Shown here in pieces: positions 14,370 through 19,678 of a DNA stretch of 19,678 nt (position 1 is the stretch's first letter; each line of letters begins with the position of its first letter). The notes beneath the pieces are model-generated. The model was not told the origin of the DNA, searched no databases, and saw only the letters and a program-made list of their open reading frames with translations. Location: positions 1 through 19,678 of the forward strand of contig WJLO01000043.1 in NCBI GenBank assembly GCA_014728425.1, read 5' to 3'. Both the position numbers and the translations under genes were made by a program. The stretch comes from Minisyncoccota bacterium (GTDB taxonomy: Bacteria > Patescibacteriota > Microgenomatia > UBA1400 > PJMF01).

Positions 14370-14398
14370 ATTGTAATGAAAAGCGTGATTTTGGTCAA
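14370..14398 (-). promoter_or_regulatory. korAB promoter giving a leaderless transcript
   Basis: TTGACC (14398-14393), 17-bp spacer, TACAAT (14375-14370), each five of six to consensus. The ATG at 14362 begins at the expected transcription start. The alternative ATG at 14371 lies inside the -10 and the TTG at 14398 is the first base of the -35. Confidence 0.6.
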
Positions 14399-14448
14399 TT
14401 AGTATGTAGTGATCGCACAACCAAACTAATGCGTGAATGCTGATTTAT

Positions 14449-14463
14449 TTGTGTTTTACACAA
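14449..14463. promoter_or_regulatory. palindrome TTGTGT-N3-ACACAA, possible operator
   Basis: Perfect 6-bp inverted repeat with a 3-nt centre in the korA/flavodoxin intergenic region, about 50 bp from the korA -35 and 70 bp from the flavodoxin -35. It is shaped like a site for a dimeric regulator and recalls, without matching, the longer Rex (TTGTGA-N6-TCACAA) and CRP/FNR sites. Confidence 0.35.
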
Positions 14464-14479
14464 GCTGCAGTAAAGCCTC

Positions 14480-14494
14480 AATGCATTATGCATT
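14480..14494. promoter_or_regulatory. 15-bp palindrome AATGCATTATGCATT
   Basis: Perfect 7-bp inverted repeat around a single central base, 17 bp from the first palindrome in the same intergenic region and about 40 bp upstream of the flavodoxin -35. A second operator candidate; AT-rich chance occurrence is possible. Confidence 0.3.
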
Positions 14495-14533
14495 TTACAA
14501 AATATTTGCCATTAACTTATTAATCAGCCTATT

Positions 14534-14562
14534 TTGCTTTTTAATCAAGCTCGGTTTAAAAT
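14534..14562 (+). promoter_or_regulatory. flavodoxin promoter
   Basis: TTGCTT (14534-14539), 17-bp spacer, TAAAAT (14557-14562), ending 9 nt before the ATG at 14572. No Shine-Dalgarno; predicted leader is 2-3 nt. Confidence 0.5.
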
Positions 14563-14571
14563 ACCTTTATT

Positions 14572-15024
14572 ATGACAAAGATCCTGGTCTTGTATGGCTC
14601 ACTTACTGGCAATACTCAAAACGTGGCTGAAAAACTAACAAAAATTATCAAAGCTAAACAACCAAACATTGCTTTAAAAAACGTTGCTGAAGCTCAAGTA
14701 AATGAACTGCAAGATTATGATTATCTAATTCTAGGTAGCTCAACCTGGGATGATGGTCACCTACAATATGATTTTCAAAGTTTTTATGATCAGCTAGAAA
14801 GTAGCCCACCAGATTTAAATGGCAAAAAACTAGCAGTTTTTGGTTGTGGCGACACTGCTTATGAAAAATTTTGTGCAGCAGTACAGATTTTAGAAAACAA
14901 ATTCACTCAACTAGGCTGTGAAAAAATCATTGCTGGCCTCAAGATTGACGGCTTTCCTGATGACCCTGCCAACCTCCAAGCTACTGAGCAATGGGGGAAA
15001 AAGCTCAGAGAAAAACTGGGATAG
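14572..15024 (+). CDS. flavodoxin
   Basis: A 150-residue, single-domain flavodoxin of normal length for the short-chain type. The FMN phosphate loop is LYGSLTGNTQNVAEKL (T/S-x-T-G-x-T pattern, residues 7-22), the second FMN loop is LGSSTWDDGHLQYDF and the third is VFGCGDTAYEKFCAAVQILENKF. The Trp in STWDDG is the usual partner stacking on the flavin. Family knowledge: a low-potential one-electron carrier that can replace ferredoxin. It is divergent from korA across a 209-bp region with two palindromes, so it is the natural candidate acceptor for the oxidoreductase; that pairing is inference. It converges with the YtxH-like gene. The start ATG is the only reasonable one, lying just upstream of the first beta strand. 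Confidence 0.95.
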   Translation: MTKILVLYGSLTGNTQNVAEKLTKIIKAKQPNIALKNVAEAQVNELQDYDYLILGSSTWDDGHLQYDFQSFYDQLESSPPDLNGKKLAVFGCGDTAYEKFCAAVQILENKFTQLGCEKIIAGLKIDGFPDDPANLQATEQWGKKLREKLG

Positions 15025-15109
15025 CTCAAACAAGCTTTTAACTAAACATTTACCCAAATAATTCAAGCTAACTAACTAGTTGCAAAAATATTGCAGGCAA
15101 AATACTTTA

Positions 15110-15382
15110 TTACTTTTTTCTACTGTTAGTTTTCTTAACTGGCTTTTTTACTTTTTGCTGAGCCTTACTAATCGCTTTTGCTGCTTCTTTTTTAACTTCT
15201 TTAACCACTTTTTTAGGATCTTCTTCTAAATCCTTTTTTAAAGTTTGGGCTTTTTTGGCAGCCTTGGTTAAACCCTTTTTGGTTTTGGTCCGGTTTTCTT
15301 TTTTAGCCAAAAACACTGCAGCTGCGCCCATAGCCATACCAGTTAATAGTGTTAATAAACCTTTTGATTTCTTTTTTGCCAT
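15110..15382 (-). CDS. YtxH-like small membrane protein, Lys/Ala-rich
   Basis: A 90-residue protein with a short basic N-terminus, one membrane helix (about 8-26, GLLTLLTGMAMGAAAVFLA) and a long, highly charged tail rich in lysine and alanine with periodic acidic residues, probably an amphipathic helix. This layout resembles YtxH/general-stress type proteins, but low complexity makes that assignment weak. The ATG at 15382 is preferred over a TTG two codons upstream because a full AAGGAGG Shine-Dalgarno lies 6 nt before it. It is 31 bp downstream of pyruvate kinase on the same strand and has no promoter of its own in that gap, so it is likely cotranscribed. The basic tail could contact nucleic acid or the cell envelope; nothing decides this. 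Confidence 0.75.
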   Translation of the reverse strand: MAKKKSKGLLTLLTGMAMGAAAVFLAKKENRTKTKKGLTKAAKKAQTLKKDLEEDPKKVVKEVKKEAAKAISKAQQKVKKPVKKTNSRKK

Positions 15383-15413
15383 TGTCAACCTCCTTAATAA
15401 GCTGATTTCTATT

Positions 15414-16844
15414 TTAATTAATTTTTACAATTGATAGTGTATCTGTTGATCCAGGTTTTTTCCAAGCATCACCATGAATCACCAGCACTGTTTGACCCTT
15501 GCTAACTAGTTTTTGTTTTTTCAAAGCTTTGATCATCTCTTTTGGCTTGACTAAAACCTCTTTAGACCAATCTACTACCTGAGGAATTACTCCATATAAA
15601 ACAGACATTGCCTGATAAGTTTTTTGATTGCTAGTAACTGCTTTAACTGGCACACGCGGTCTAAAGCGTGACAACAACTTGGCAGTAGCTCCAGTCTCGG
15701 TTAAGCAGATTACTGTATCAATTTCATCAGCTCGATGACTTAGTACATAAACTGCTGCATGAGCAATGCAAGCAGCATCAGTCTCATCTAACCAGTCTTC
15801 AACATCGGGAATTAGCTGTTGTTCATTAAAAGCCACAATCTTAGCTTGGGTAGCTATTGATTTAACTGGATACTGACCAATAGTGGTCTCTTCGGAAAGC
15901 ATTACAGCACTAGTATAATCATAAACTGCATTAGCCACATCACTGACCTCTGCCCGAGTGGGACGAGGATGATCAACCATGCTCTTTAACATCTGTGTAG
16001 CAGTAATTACAGGCACCCCAGCATAACGACATTTGCTAATAATTAATTTTTGCCAGTAAGCTAACTGCTCAAAAGGCACTTCTACTGCTAAATCGCCTCT
16101 AGCCACCATGATCGCATCGCTAGCAGTAATAATCTCATCCAGATTATCTAAAGCAGCCTGATTTTCAATCTTAGCTACTATCTGAGCAGTAATCTTTCTT
16201 TTTTTTAACTCTTTTCTTAAAATTTCAATATCTTTAACATCTCGCACAAATGACAAACCTACAAAATCAATGCTTTCATCACTTAAACCATCTAACTGCA
16301 CTAGATCATTTTTAATTAATGAAGGCATATCAATCACCACCCCTGGAGTGTTCATGGTTTTGCGATGCTGCACTGTAAAATCACTCAAAGCTTGAACAAC
16401 CAAACGATCTTTAGTTTTTTTCACAATCTCAAACTCACATATACCATCATCTAATAAAACCAAATTACCCTCTTGTAAAGTTTCAATCACAAGCTCAGGA
16501 ATCAAGATGAGGTTGTCATCACTACGATGCTTATTTGCAGAAAAAACAGCTTGCTCACCCTCTTTAAGTTCAAAACTAGCTTCACCTGGTAAATTAATAC
16601 GAATCTCTGGACCCTGTAAATCCAATAGCACTCCCACTGCTATTTTCATTTTTTGAGCTACTTGGCGCACACGCTGAATTCGTTCTTGATGCCATGCTGG
16701 CGTACCATGTTTGGTGTTAAAACGAGCTACATTCATACCAGCACTAATCATTTTCTCGATCACTGGCTTTTCTTCAGTAGCTGGACCAATAGTTGCTACG
16801 ATCTTGGTTAATTTATGAGGAAATAAAAAAGATTGTTTTACCAT
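15414..16844 (-). CDS. pyk: pyruvate kinase
   Basis: A 476-residue, full-length pyruvate kinase. TKIVATIGPAT opens the barrel; R41 and N43 match the phosphate- and cation-binding region; IVAKIENQAAL contains the catalytic Lys; MVARGDLAVEVP binds Mg2+; ITATQMLKSMVDHPRPTRAEVSDVANAV is the B/A barrel signature. The C-terminal domain ends in VIHGDAWKKPGSTDTLSIVKI. Reaction: phosphoenolpyruvate + ADP to pyruvate + ATP. Two parts of the usual K+ site are changed: NFSHG is N43-T-K45-H-G, and the DTKGPE segment is D75-L-Q-G-P-E80. The Glu that marks K+-dependent enzymes is kept, but the Ser and Thr that coordinate K+ are Lys and Leu. It is transcribed from a strong promoter with a 10-nt gap between -10 and ATG, and is followed by the YtxH-like gene. 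Its product could feed KorAB. Confidence 0.96.
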   Translation of the reverse strand: MVKQSFLFPHKLTKIVATIGPATEEKPVIEKMISAGMNVARFNTKHGTPAWHQERIQRVRQVAQKMKIAVGVLLDLQGPEIRINLPGEASFELKEGEQAVFSANKHRSDDNLILIPELVIETLQEGNLVLLDDGICEFEIVKKTKDRLVVQALSDFTVQHRKTMNTPGVVIDMPSLIKNDLVQLDGLSDESIDFVGLSFVRDVKDIEILRKELKKRKITAQIVAKIENQAALDNLDEIITASDAIMVARGDLAVEVPFEQLAYWQKLIISKCRYAGVPVITATQMLKSMVDHPRPTRAEVSDVANAVYDYTSAVMLSEETTIGQYPVKSIATQAKIVAFNEQQLIPDVEDWLDETDAACIAHAAVYVLSHRADEIDTVICLTETGATAKLLSRFRPRVPVKAVTSNQKTYQAMSVLYGVIPQVVDWSKEVLVKPKEMIKALKKQKLVSKGQTVLVIHGDAWKKPGSTDTLSIVKIN

Positions 16845-16854
16845 AATAACAGTA

Positions 16855-16883
16855 ATTATACCTTACCAGAGATAATTCGCCAA
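16855..16883 (-). promoter_or_regulatory. pyruvate kinase promoter
   Basis: TTGGCG (16883-16878), 17-bp spacer, perfect TATAAT (16860-16855), 10 nt before the ATG at 16844. No Shine-Dalgarno follows, so the leader is about 3-4 nt. Confidence 0.6.
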
Positions 16884-16888
16884 ATTAT
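16872..16888. promoter_or_regulatory. dyad around the pyruvate kinase -35 box, possible operator
   Basis: ATAATT (16872-16877) and AATTAT (16883-16888) form a perfect 6-bp inverted repeat with a 5-nt centre that holds most of the -35 box. A protein bound here would block RNA polymerase. It also lies about 10-30 bp after the L,D-transpeptidase stop, but has no T-tract for a terminator. Confidence 0.3.
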
Positions 16889-16898
16889 TAGATGAATG

Positions 16899-17624
16899 CT
16901 ACCAAGCCACAGGCTCTCCATAAATAATTACCTTAGTGCCAGGATTGTTTTTACTAGCACGCACACTGTTTACCCCTTCGGGAATCACTGGATGAGCCCA
17001 ATGATAAACTTTCTCTGCATGTTCGGTTTTCATATTAATACAACCATGAGACATAGGAGTGCCAAAATTATCATGCCAATAAGTGCCATGAATGCTATAC
17101 CCCCTAGAAGGAGCAACTGCGTTATTAGCAAAAAACATCACATATGGCACATTGGGCAAATAATAGTAAGTTCTTAAAGCCCTAGACCCACCAGACATTT
17201 TAGTGTAACGAAACTTAGACCAAATAGTAAACTCACCAGTTGGAGTTCGTCCCCATTTTCCAGAAGAAATCATAAAATAATCAACCACCTCACCATCTTC
17301 GATCATGAATAATCGTTGGCCTTGTAAATCAATCTTAATCACTTTTTCAGCTGCTTCAGTAGCAGTAGTGCTTTCTCCCAACACAGTGGTGTCATTGCCC
17401 ACATTAGAAGGCGCTAAACTAGTAGGTACTGTGACAACCCGATTATTAAAAACAGCCATGGTTTGACTAGCATCAAACTGACCATCAAGACTACGTGGAT
17501 CAATCTCTCCCTGAGGAGAAATCAACATAGGTAAAGAAGTAAAATAAATTACTAAAACTATACCTGCGATCATCACTGCTGAGCCAGCTGCTAAAGCCAA
17601 CCAGGTTTTGGTGATTCTAGTCAT
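16899..17624 (-). CDS. L,D-transpeptidase (YkuD domain), membrane-anchored
   Basis: A 241-residue protein with an N-terminal membrane anchor (about 8-31) and a Ser/Thr-rich linker (about 60-92). The YkuD catalytic domain runs from KVIKIDLQGQRLFMIEDGEVVDYFMISSG to the end. The signature is complete: H179 in SIHGTYWHDNFGTP and S192-H193-G-C195-I-N, with C195 as nucleophile. Family knowledge: forms 3-3 crosslinks in peptidoglycan or attaches proteins to it, acting outside the membrane on tetrapeptide stems, and is insensitive to most penicillins. Its ATG overlaps the stop of the cupin gene by 4 bases (ATGA), so the two are translationally coupled. No LysM or other cell-wall-binding domain is fused. 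Presence of this enzyme supports a peptidoglycan-bearing cell. Confidence 0.95.
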   Translation of the reverse strand: MTRITKTWLALAAGSAVMIAGIVLVIYFTSLPMLISPQGEIDPRSLDGQFDASQTMAVFNNRVVTVPTSLAPSNVGNDTTVLGESTTATEAAEKVIKIDLQGQRLFMIEDGEVVDYFMISSGKWGRTPTGEFTIWSKFRYTKMSGGSRALRTYYYLPNVPYVMFFANNAVAPSRGYSIHGTYWHDNFGTPMSHGCINMKTEHAEKVYHWAHPVIPEGVNSVRASKNNPGTKVIIYGEPVAW

Positions 17625-18007
17625 GAATGATGCTCCTCTTCAGCTGCCAGGGCTTCTTTTTTAGTGTGATGCACTGTGCCATCAGGATGATGAGCAGGTG
17701 AATAAATTGTGTACATCTTTAAAGCTTGACTCTGAGAGGTGTTAATCACATTATGTTTACTACCAGATTTAATCACCACTGCGTCACCGTCTTTAACCAC
17801 AAATTCTTGACCATCAACCACAACCTTGCCTTCACCAGCCTCAAAACGAAAAAACTGATCATTATCAGGATGCGTTTCTAAACCAATCTCTTCTCCTGGT
17901 TTTAAAGACATCAACACTAACTGGCTGTGATGGCCAGTAAATAAAACCTGGCGAAAATCTTGATTAGCTACAGTAAGTTCTTCAATATTGTTGTGATATG
18001 CCTGCAT
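17621..18007 (-). CDS. small cupin-domain protein
   Basis: A 128-residue single cupin. Motif 1 is PGEEIGLETH46PDNDQ51FFRFEAGEG and motif 2 is GDAVVIKSGSKH85NVIN. H46, Q51 and H85 are placed where cupins hold a metal; the usual second His of HxH is Asp48 and the Glu is Gln51, as in the 'THPDxDQFFRFE' subgroup. Family knowledge: this compact group is found alone in many bacteria and is often annotated as a mannose-6-phosphate isomerase-like cupin without proof of activity. The C-terminus is His-rich (HHPDGTVHH and EEHHS). A strong Shine-Dalgarno AAAGGAG lies 7 nt before the ATG. It is the first gene of a two-gene unit with the L,D-transpeptidase; a role in sugar or cell-wall metabolism is suggested by that coupling only. 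Confidence 0.9.
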   Translation of the reverse strand: MQAYHNNIEELTVANQDFRQVLFTGHHSQLVLMSLKPGEEIGLETHPDNDQFFRFEAGEGKVVVDGQEFVVKDGDAVVIKSGSKHNVINTSQSQALKMYTIYSPAHHPDGTVHHTKKEALAAEEEHHS

Positions 18008-18100
18008 AAGCTAGCTCCTTTTAATTAATTATCCTTGAATTTTATATTTAAATACTAGTATAACGAGATTAAAATAAATTTTTAACTGGTAGTTAAAAAA

Positions 18101-18109
18101 TGCTACAAT
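18101..18109 (+). promoter_or_regulatory. extended -10 element of the 348-residue membrane protein gene
   Basis: TGC-TACAAT, ending 6 nt before the ATG at 18116 with only T residues between. A TTTAAC 17 bp upstream is a poor -35. A leaderless message is predicted. Confidence 0.5.
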
Positions 18110-18115
18110 TTTTTT

Positions 18116-19162
18116 ATGATTAATTTAACAACCAAGCATAGTTATCTCTTTGATCTTGGCTTAATCGGCTTTAGTGCTAGCCCGCTTTTGCTAGAACTGG
18201 TTACTTATCAAGGCCTTGTGGGTAATAAAATCAAAATCTCTGCTTTAGCGCTTTCATTAAGCATCTTAATAATCATTAAACTATTGACACAAGCTATTAA
18301 CTATCAATTGCAAAGCAAATTATTGTTAATAGTTGGCACAATCTTATTACTAGCGGCAATTGGCTGGGGAATTGTTGAAGCCCAACACTATGCTAATTAT
18401 GTTTTCAGCCAATATCATTTTCAATTTCCTACTTTGATTTCTTTAAGTGGAATTTTTTTAGTCGCTGGCGGGCTGTTCTTGAAGAAAAAAACTTGGCTTA
18501 AGCATGCTAAGCCATTGATATTTTGGAGTGGCTGGTTGGTGTTTCTGTTTGGAGTGGCTGCCTGGTTCTGCCCCGATGGTTGGTTTTTTGAGATTGTTAA
18601 AGAAGGTAATCGCATTGAAAACCTTCAATTTGCAACTTTATTACTCACTCTTATTCTCGGTCTTCAGGCTATTTTGCGCACCATTAAAAATCATAAAATC
18701 AAGCCAGGCTTAAAGTCAATTTACCTAGCAGTTTTAGTCACCTTTGCTTTGGGATGCGTTTTTTTGGCTGGCGAAGAAGTGGCTTGGGGGCAGCATTGGT
18801 TTCATTATGAAATCAAAAGTATTCAAAGCCAAAATCGTCAACAGGAAATTACTTTACATAATTCACCCTTAATGGCCAATGCTATTTTTAATCTTTATAT
18901 TTTAATCGCTACTTATGGGACATTTTCTTGGTTACTACCTTGGTTGGTAAAAAAACTCAGCAGCAAAAATCTTAACAAATATTTTGTCTTTTTTACTGAG
19001 TGGTATACCATGCCTTACTTTTTAGTTTTATTGTTATTCCAAGCTCAACAAAAACATTTTGATGCAGGGGAACTCATCAGACATTGGGGTGAGTATACTG
19101 AGTTAATGCTTTATTTAGGCTTTTTTTGGATAGCCTGGCGGAATAAAAAAGTTTTGCAGTAA
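18116..19162 (+). CDS. polytopic membrane protein with GEExxWGQ motif, function unknown
   Basis: A 348-residue integral membrane protein with roughly eight or nine hydrophobic segments and short loops. The most distinctive part is LAGEEVAWGQHWF (G219 to Q226 at the core) followed by NRQQEITLHNSPL. I recognise this as the GEEISWGQ...N-x-Q-x-E-x-x-LHN pattern of a family of uncharacterised bacterial membrane proteins; the acidic pair, Trp, Gln and His would lie at a membrane surface and look like an active or metal site, but no function is known to me. A second conserved-looking segment, FTEWYTMPYFLVLLLF, follows near 300. Start at 18116 fits the extended -10 located 6 nt before it. The 3' end overlaps the opposing gene by 52 bases. 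Real gene with high confidence; role unknown. Confidence 0.82.
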   Translation: MINLTTKHSYLFDLGLIGFSASPLLLELVTYQGLVGNKIKISALALSLSILIIIKLLTQAINYQLQSKLLLIVGTILLLAAIGWGIVEAQHYANYVFSQYHFQFPTLISLSGIFLVAGGLFLKKKTWLKHAKPLIFWSGWLVFLFGVAAWFCPDGWFFEIVKEGNRIENLQFATLLLTLILGLQAILRTIKNHKIKPGLKSIYLAVLVTFALGCVFLAGEEVAWGQHWFHYEIKSIQSQNRQQEITLHNSPLMANAIFNLYILIATYGTFSWLLPWLVKKLSSKNLNKYFVFFTEWYTMPYFLVLLLFQAQQKHFDAGELIRHWGEYTELMLYLGFFWIAWRNKKVLQ

Positions 19163-19629
19163 GAGAACCCTATCATACTTAAACGAGCTAAGTTTTTGAT
19201 CACTATCCGAGTGAGAATGGGGAACTTCATTAACTGCTTTGATTTACTTGATATTTCTTTTAAAAAACCACGTATTAAAATTGCTAAGATTAAACTGATA
19301 ATAATAATTAGGGGCAAGCTTAACTTAAAACCACCGATAAAAAACCACATTAGAAGAAAGAATATTAGCCAAGACCAGGTTGAGTAAGTTGACATCAAAG
19401 TCTCTACCGACTTGCCCCAAAAAATATTATGATCACAACTAACACCAGGAGCTTTAAGAAAACCCCTGCCATATAACTCACACCCCCAAAATAACTCACT
19501 TAAATAACTCATGGTCCACCAGGATAAAATATCTATAATAAAAAACAAGACAATTAATAGAACGATTTCTAAAAAAATCTTCCACCATAACGAAAAAATT
19601 ATCTTTTTGTTAACCAGTGCTTTTGTCAT
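19111..19629 (-). CDS. small membrane protein, function unknown
   Basis: A 172-residue protein with three predicted membrane helices (about 12-40, 85-102 and 104-120) and a basic C-terminal tail rich in Lys and Arg. Two cysteines, in WGCELYG and GVSCDHN, lie in the loop after helix 1, which is predicted to be extracytoplasmic and could carry a disulfide. I do not recognise a family. AAAGG lies 4 nt before the ATG, which supports the start. The last 17 codons are antisense to the end of the 348-residue membrane protein gene (52-base overlap), so the true C-terminus could be shorter if a frameshift exists; the residues from about 125 onward look less membrane-like and less constrained. Probably real; the C-terminal third is uncertain. 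Confidence 0.6.
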   Translation of the reverse strand: MTKALVNKKIIFSLWWKIFLEIVLLIVLFFIIDILSWWTMSYLSELFWGCELYGRGFLKAPGVSCDHNIFWGKSVETLMSTYSTWSWLIFFLLMWFFIGGFKLSLPLIIIISLILAILIRGFLKEISSKSKQLMKFPILTRIVIKNLARLSMIGFSYCKTFLFRQAIQKKPK

Positions 19630-19678
19630 AGAACCTTTAAAAAAATTGTTTTTAACAAAATTTGATATTACTATACAT

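Noticed and set aside
14433..14630. 65-codon open frame on the plus strand before flavodoxin
   Set aside because: It runs through the flavodoxin promoter and into flavodoxin in another frame, with no Shine-Dalgarno; the palindromes and promoter explain the region better.
14999..15045. AAAAGCT...AGCTTTT repeat at the end of flavodoxin as a terminator
   Set aside because: The loop is near 30 nt and only four T residues follow, so it is not convincing.
15080..15095. TGCAA/TTGCA inverted repeat between flavodoxin and the YtxH-like gene as a terminator
   Set aside because: AT-rich 5-bp stem without a T-tract on either side.
1..19678. Mobile elements, CRISPR arrays, rRNA or riboswitches
   Set aside because: No transposase, integrase, terminal repeats, regularly spaced repeats, rRNA signatures or recognisable riboswitch cores were seen; tRNA-Gln has no adjacent integrase or duplicated 3' end.

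Overview
The window looks like a piece of a small, AT-rich bacterial chromosome of Candidate Phyla Radiation (Patescibacteria) type. The reasons are the very tight gene packing, several 3'-3' gene overlaps, lysine- and glutamine-rich proteins, an Elp3 with canonical radical-SAM cysteine spacing, a short RecQ that stops after its zinc domain, a two-subunit gamma-alpha/beta 2-oxoacid oxidoreductase, and many small membrane-anchored extracytoplasmic proteins of unknown role. There is no phage, insertion sequence, CRISPR array or rRNA. One tRNA, tRNA-Gln(UUG), is present. The assignment to phylum level is an inference from style, not from a marker gene.

Layout. 1-1.1 kb: 3' end of recQ running into a convergent membrane-anchored SNase-type nuclease. 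1.2-3.85 kb: elp3 (minus) and, 29 bp away and divergent, a methyltransferase that resembles the eukaryotic tRNA wobble methyltransferase Trm9/ALKBH8. 3.95-5.5 kb: an orphan 125-residue protein, a VIT1/CCC1-type transporter and a Nudix hydrolase, then tRNA-Gln. 5.7-9.0 kb: a five-helix membrane HEXXH peptidase facing a convergent single-pass acidic exported protein. 9.2-11.8 kb: a RecB/Cas4-like nuclease, an Asp/Glu racemase-family protein and an alpha/beta hydrolase broken by a one-base frameshift at an A7 run. 11.8-15.0 kb: korB-korA (minus) with a divergent flavodoxin. 15.1-18.0 kb (minus): pyruvate kinase with a small YtxH-like protein, and a cupin coupled to an L,D-transpeptidase. 18.1-19.6 kb: two convergent, overlapping membrane proteins.

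How the genes may work together. Elp3 and the Trm9-like enzyme could make a modified U34 in tRNAs such as the tRNA-Gln(UUG) encoded 2.5 kb away, in a genome whose proteins use glutamine heavily. KorAB, flavodoxin and pyruvate kinase form a small central-carbon and redox set: phosphoenolpyruvate to pyruvate, then oxidative decarboxylation with electrons passed to a low-potential carrier. The anchored nuclease, peptidase and L,D-transpeptidase act outside the membrane, which fits a cell that scavenges and remodels its surface.

Two expression modes are visible. Some genes have a clear Shine-Dalgarno sequence (cupin, YtxH-like, PD-(D/E)XK nuclease, 458-residue protein). At least eight others have a -10 hexamer only 6-12 nt before the start codon and no Shine-Dalgarno, which predicts leaderless or nearly leaderless mRNAs. 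In two cases (korA and the PD-(D/E)XK nuclease) the promoter boxes lie on top of the most upstream possible start codon and so move the likely start downstream. Recognisable intrinsic terminators are scarce.
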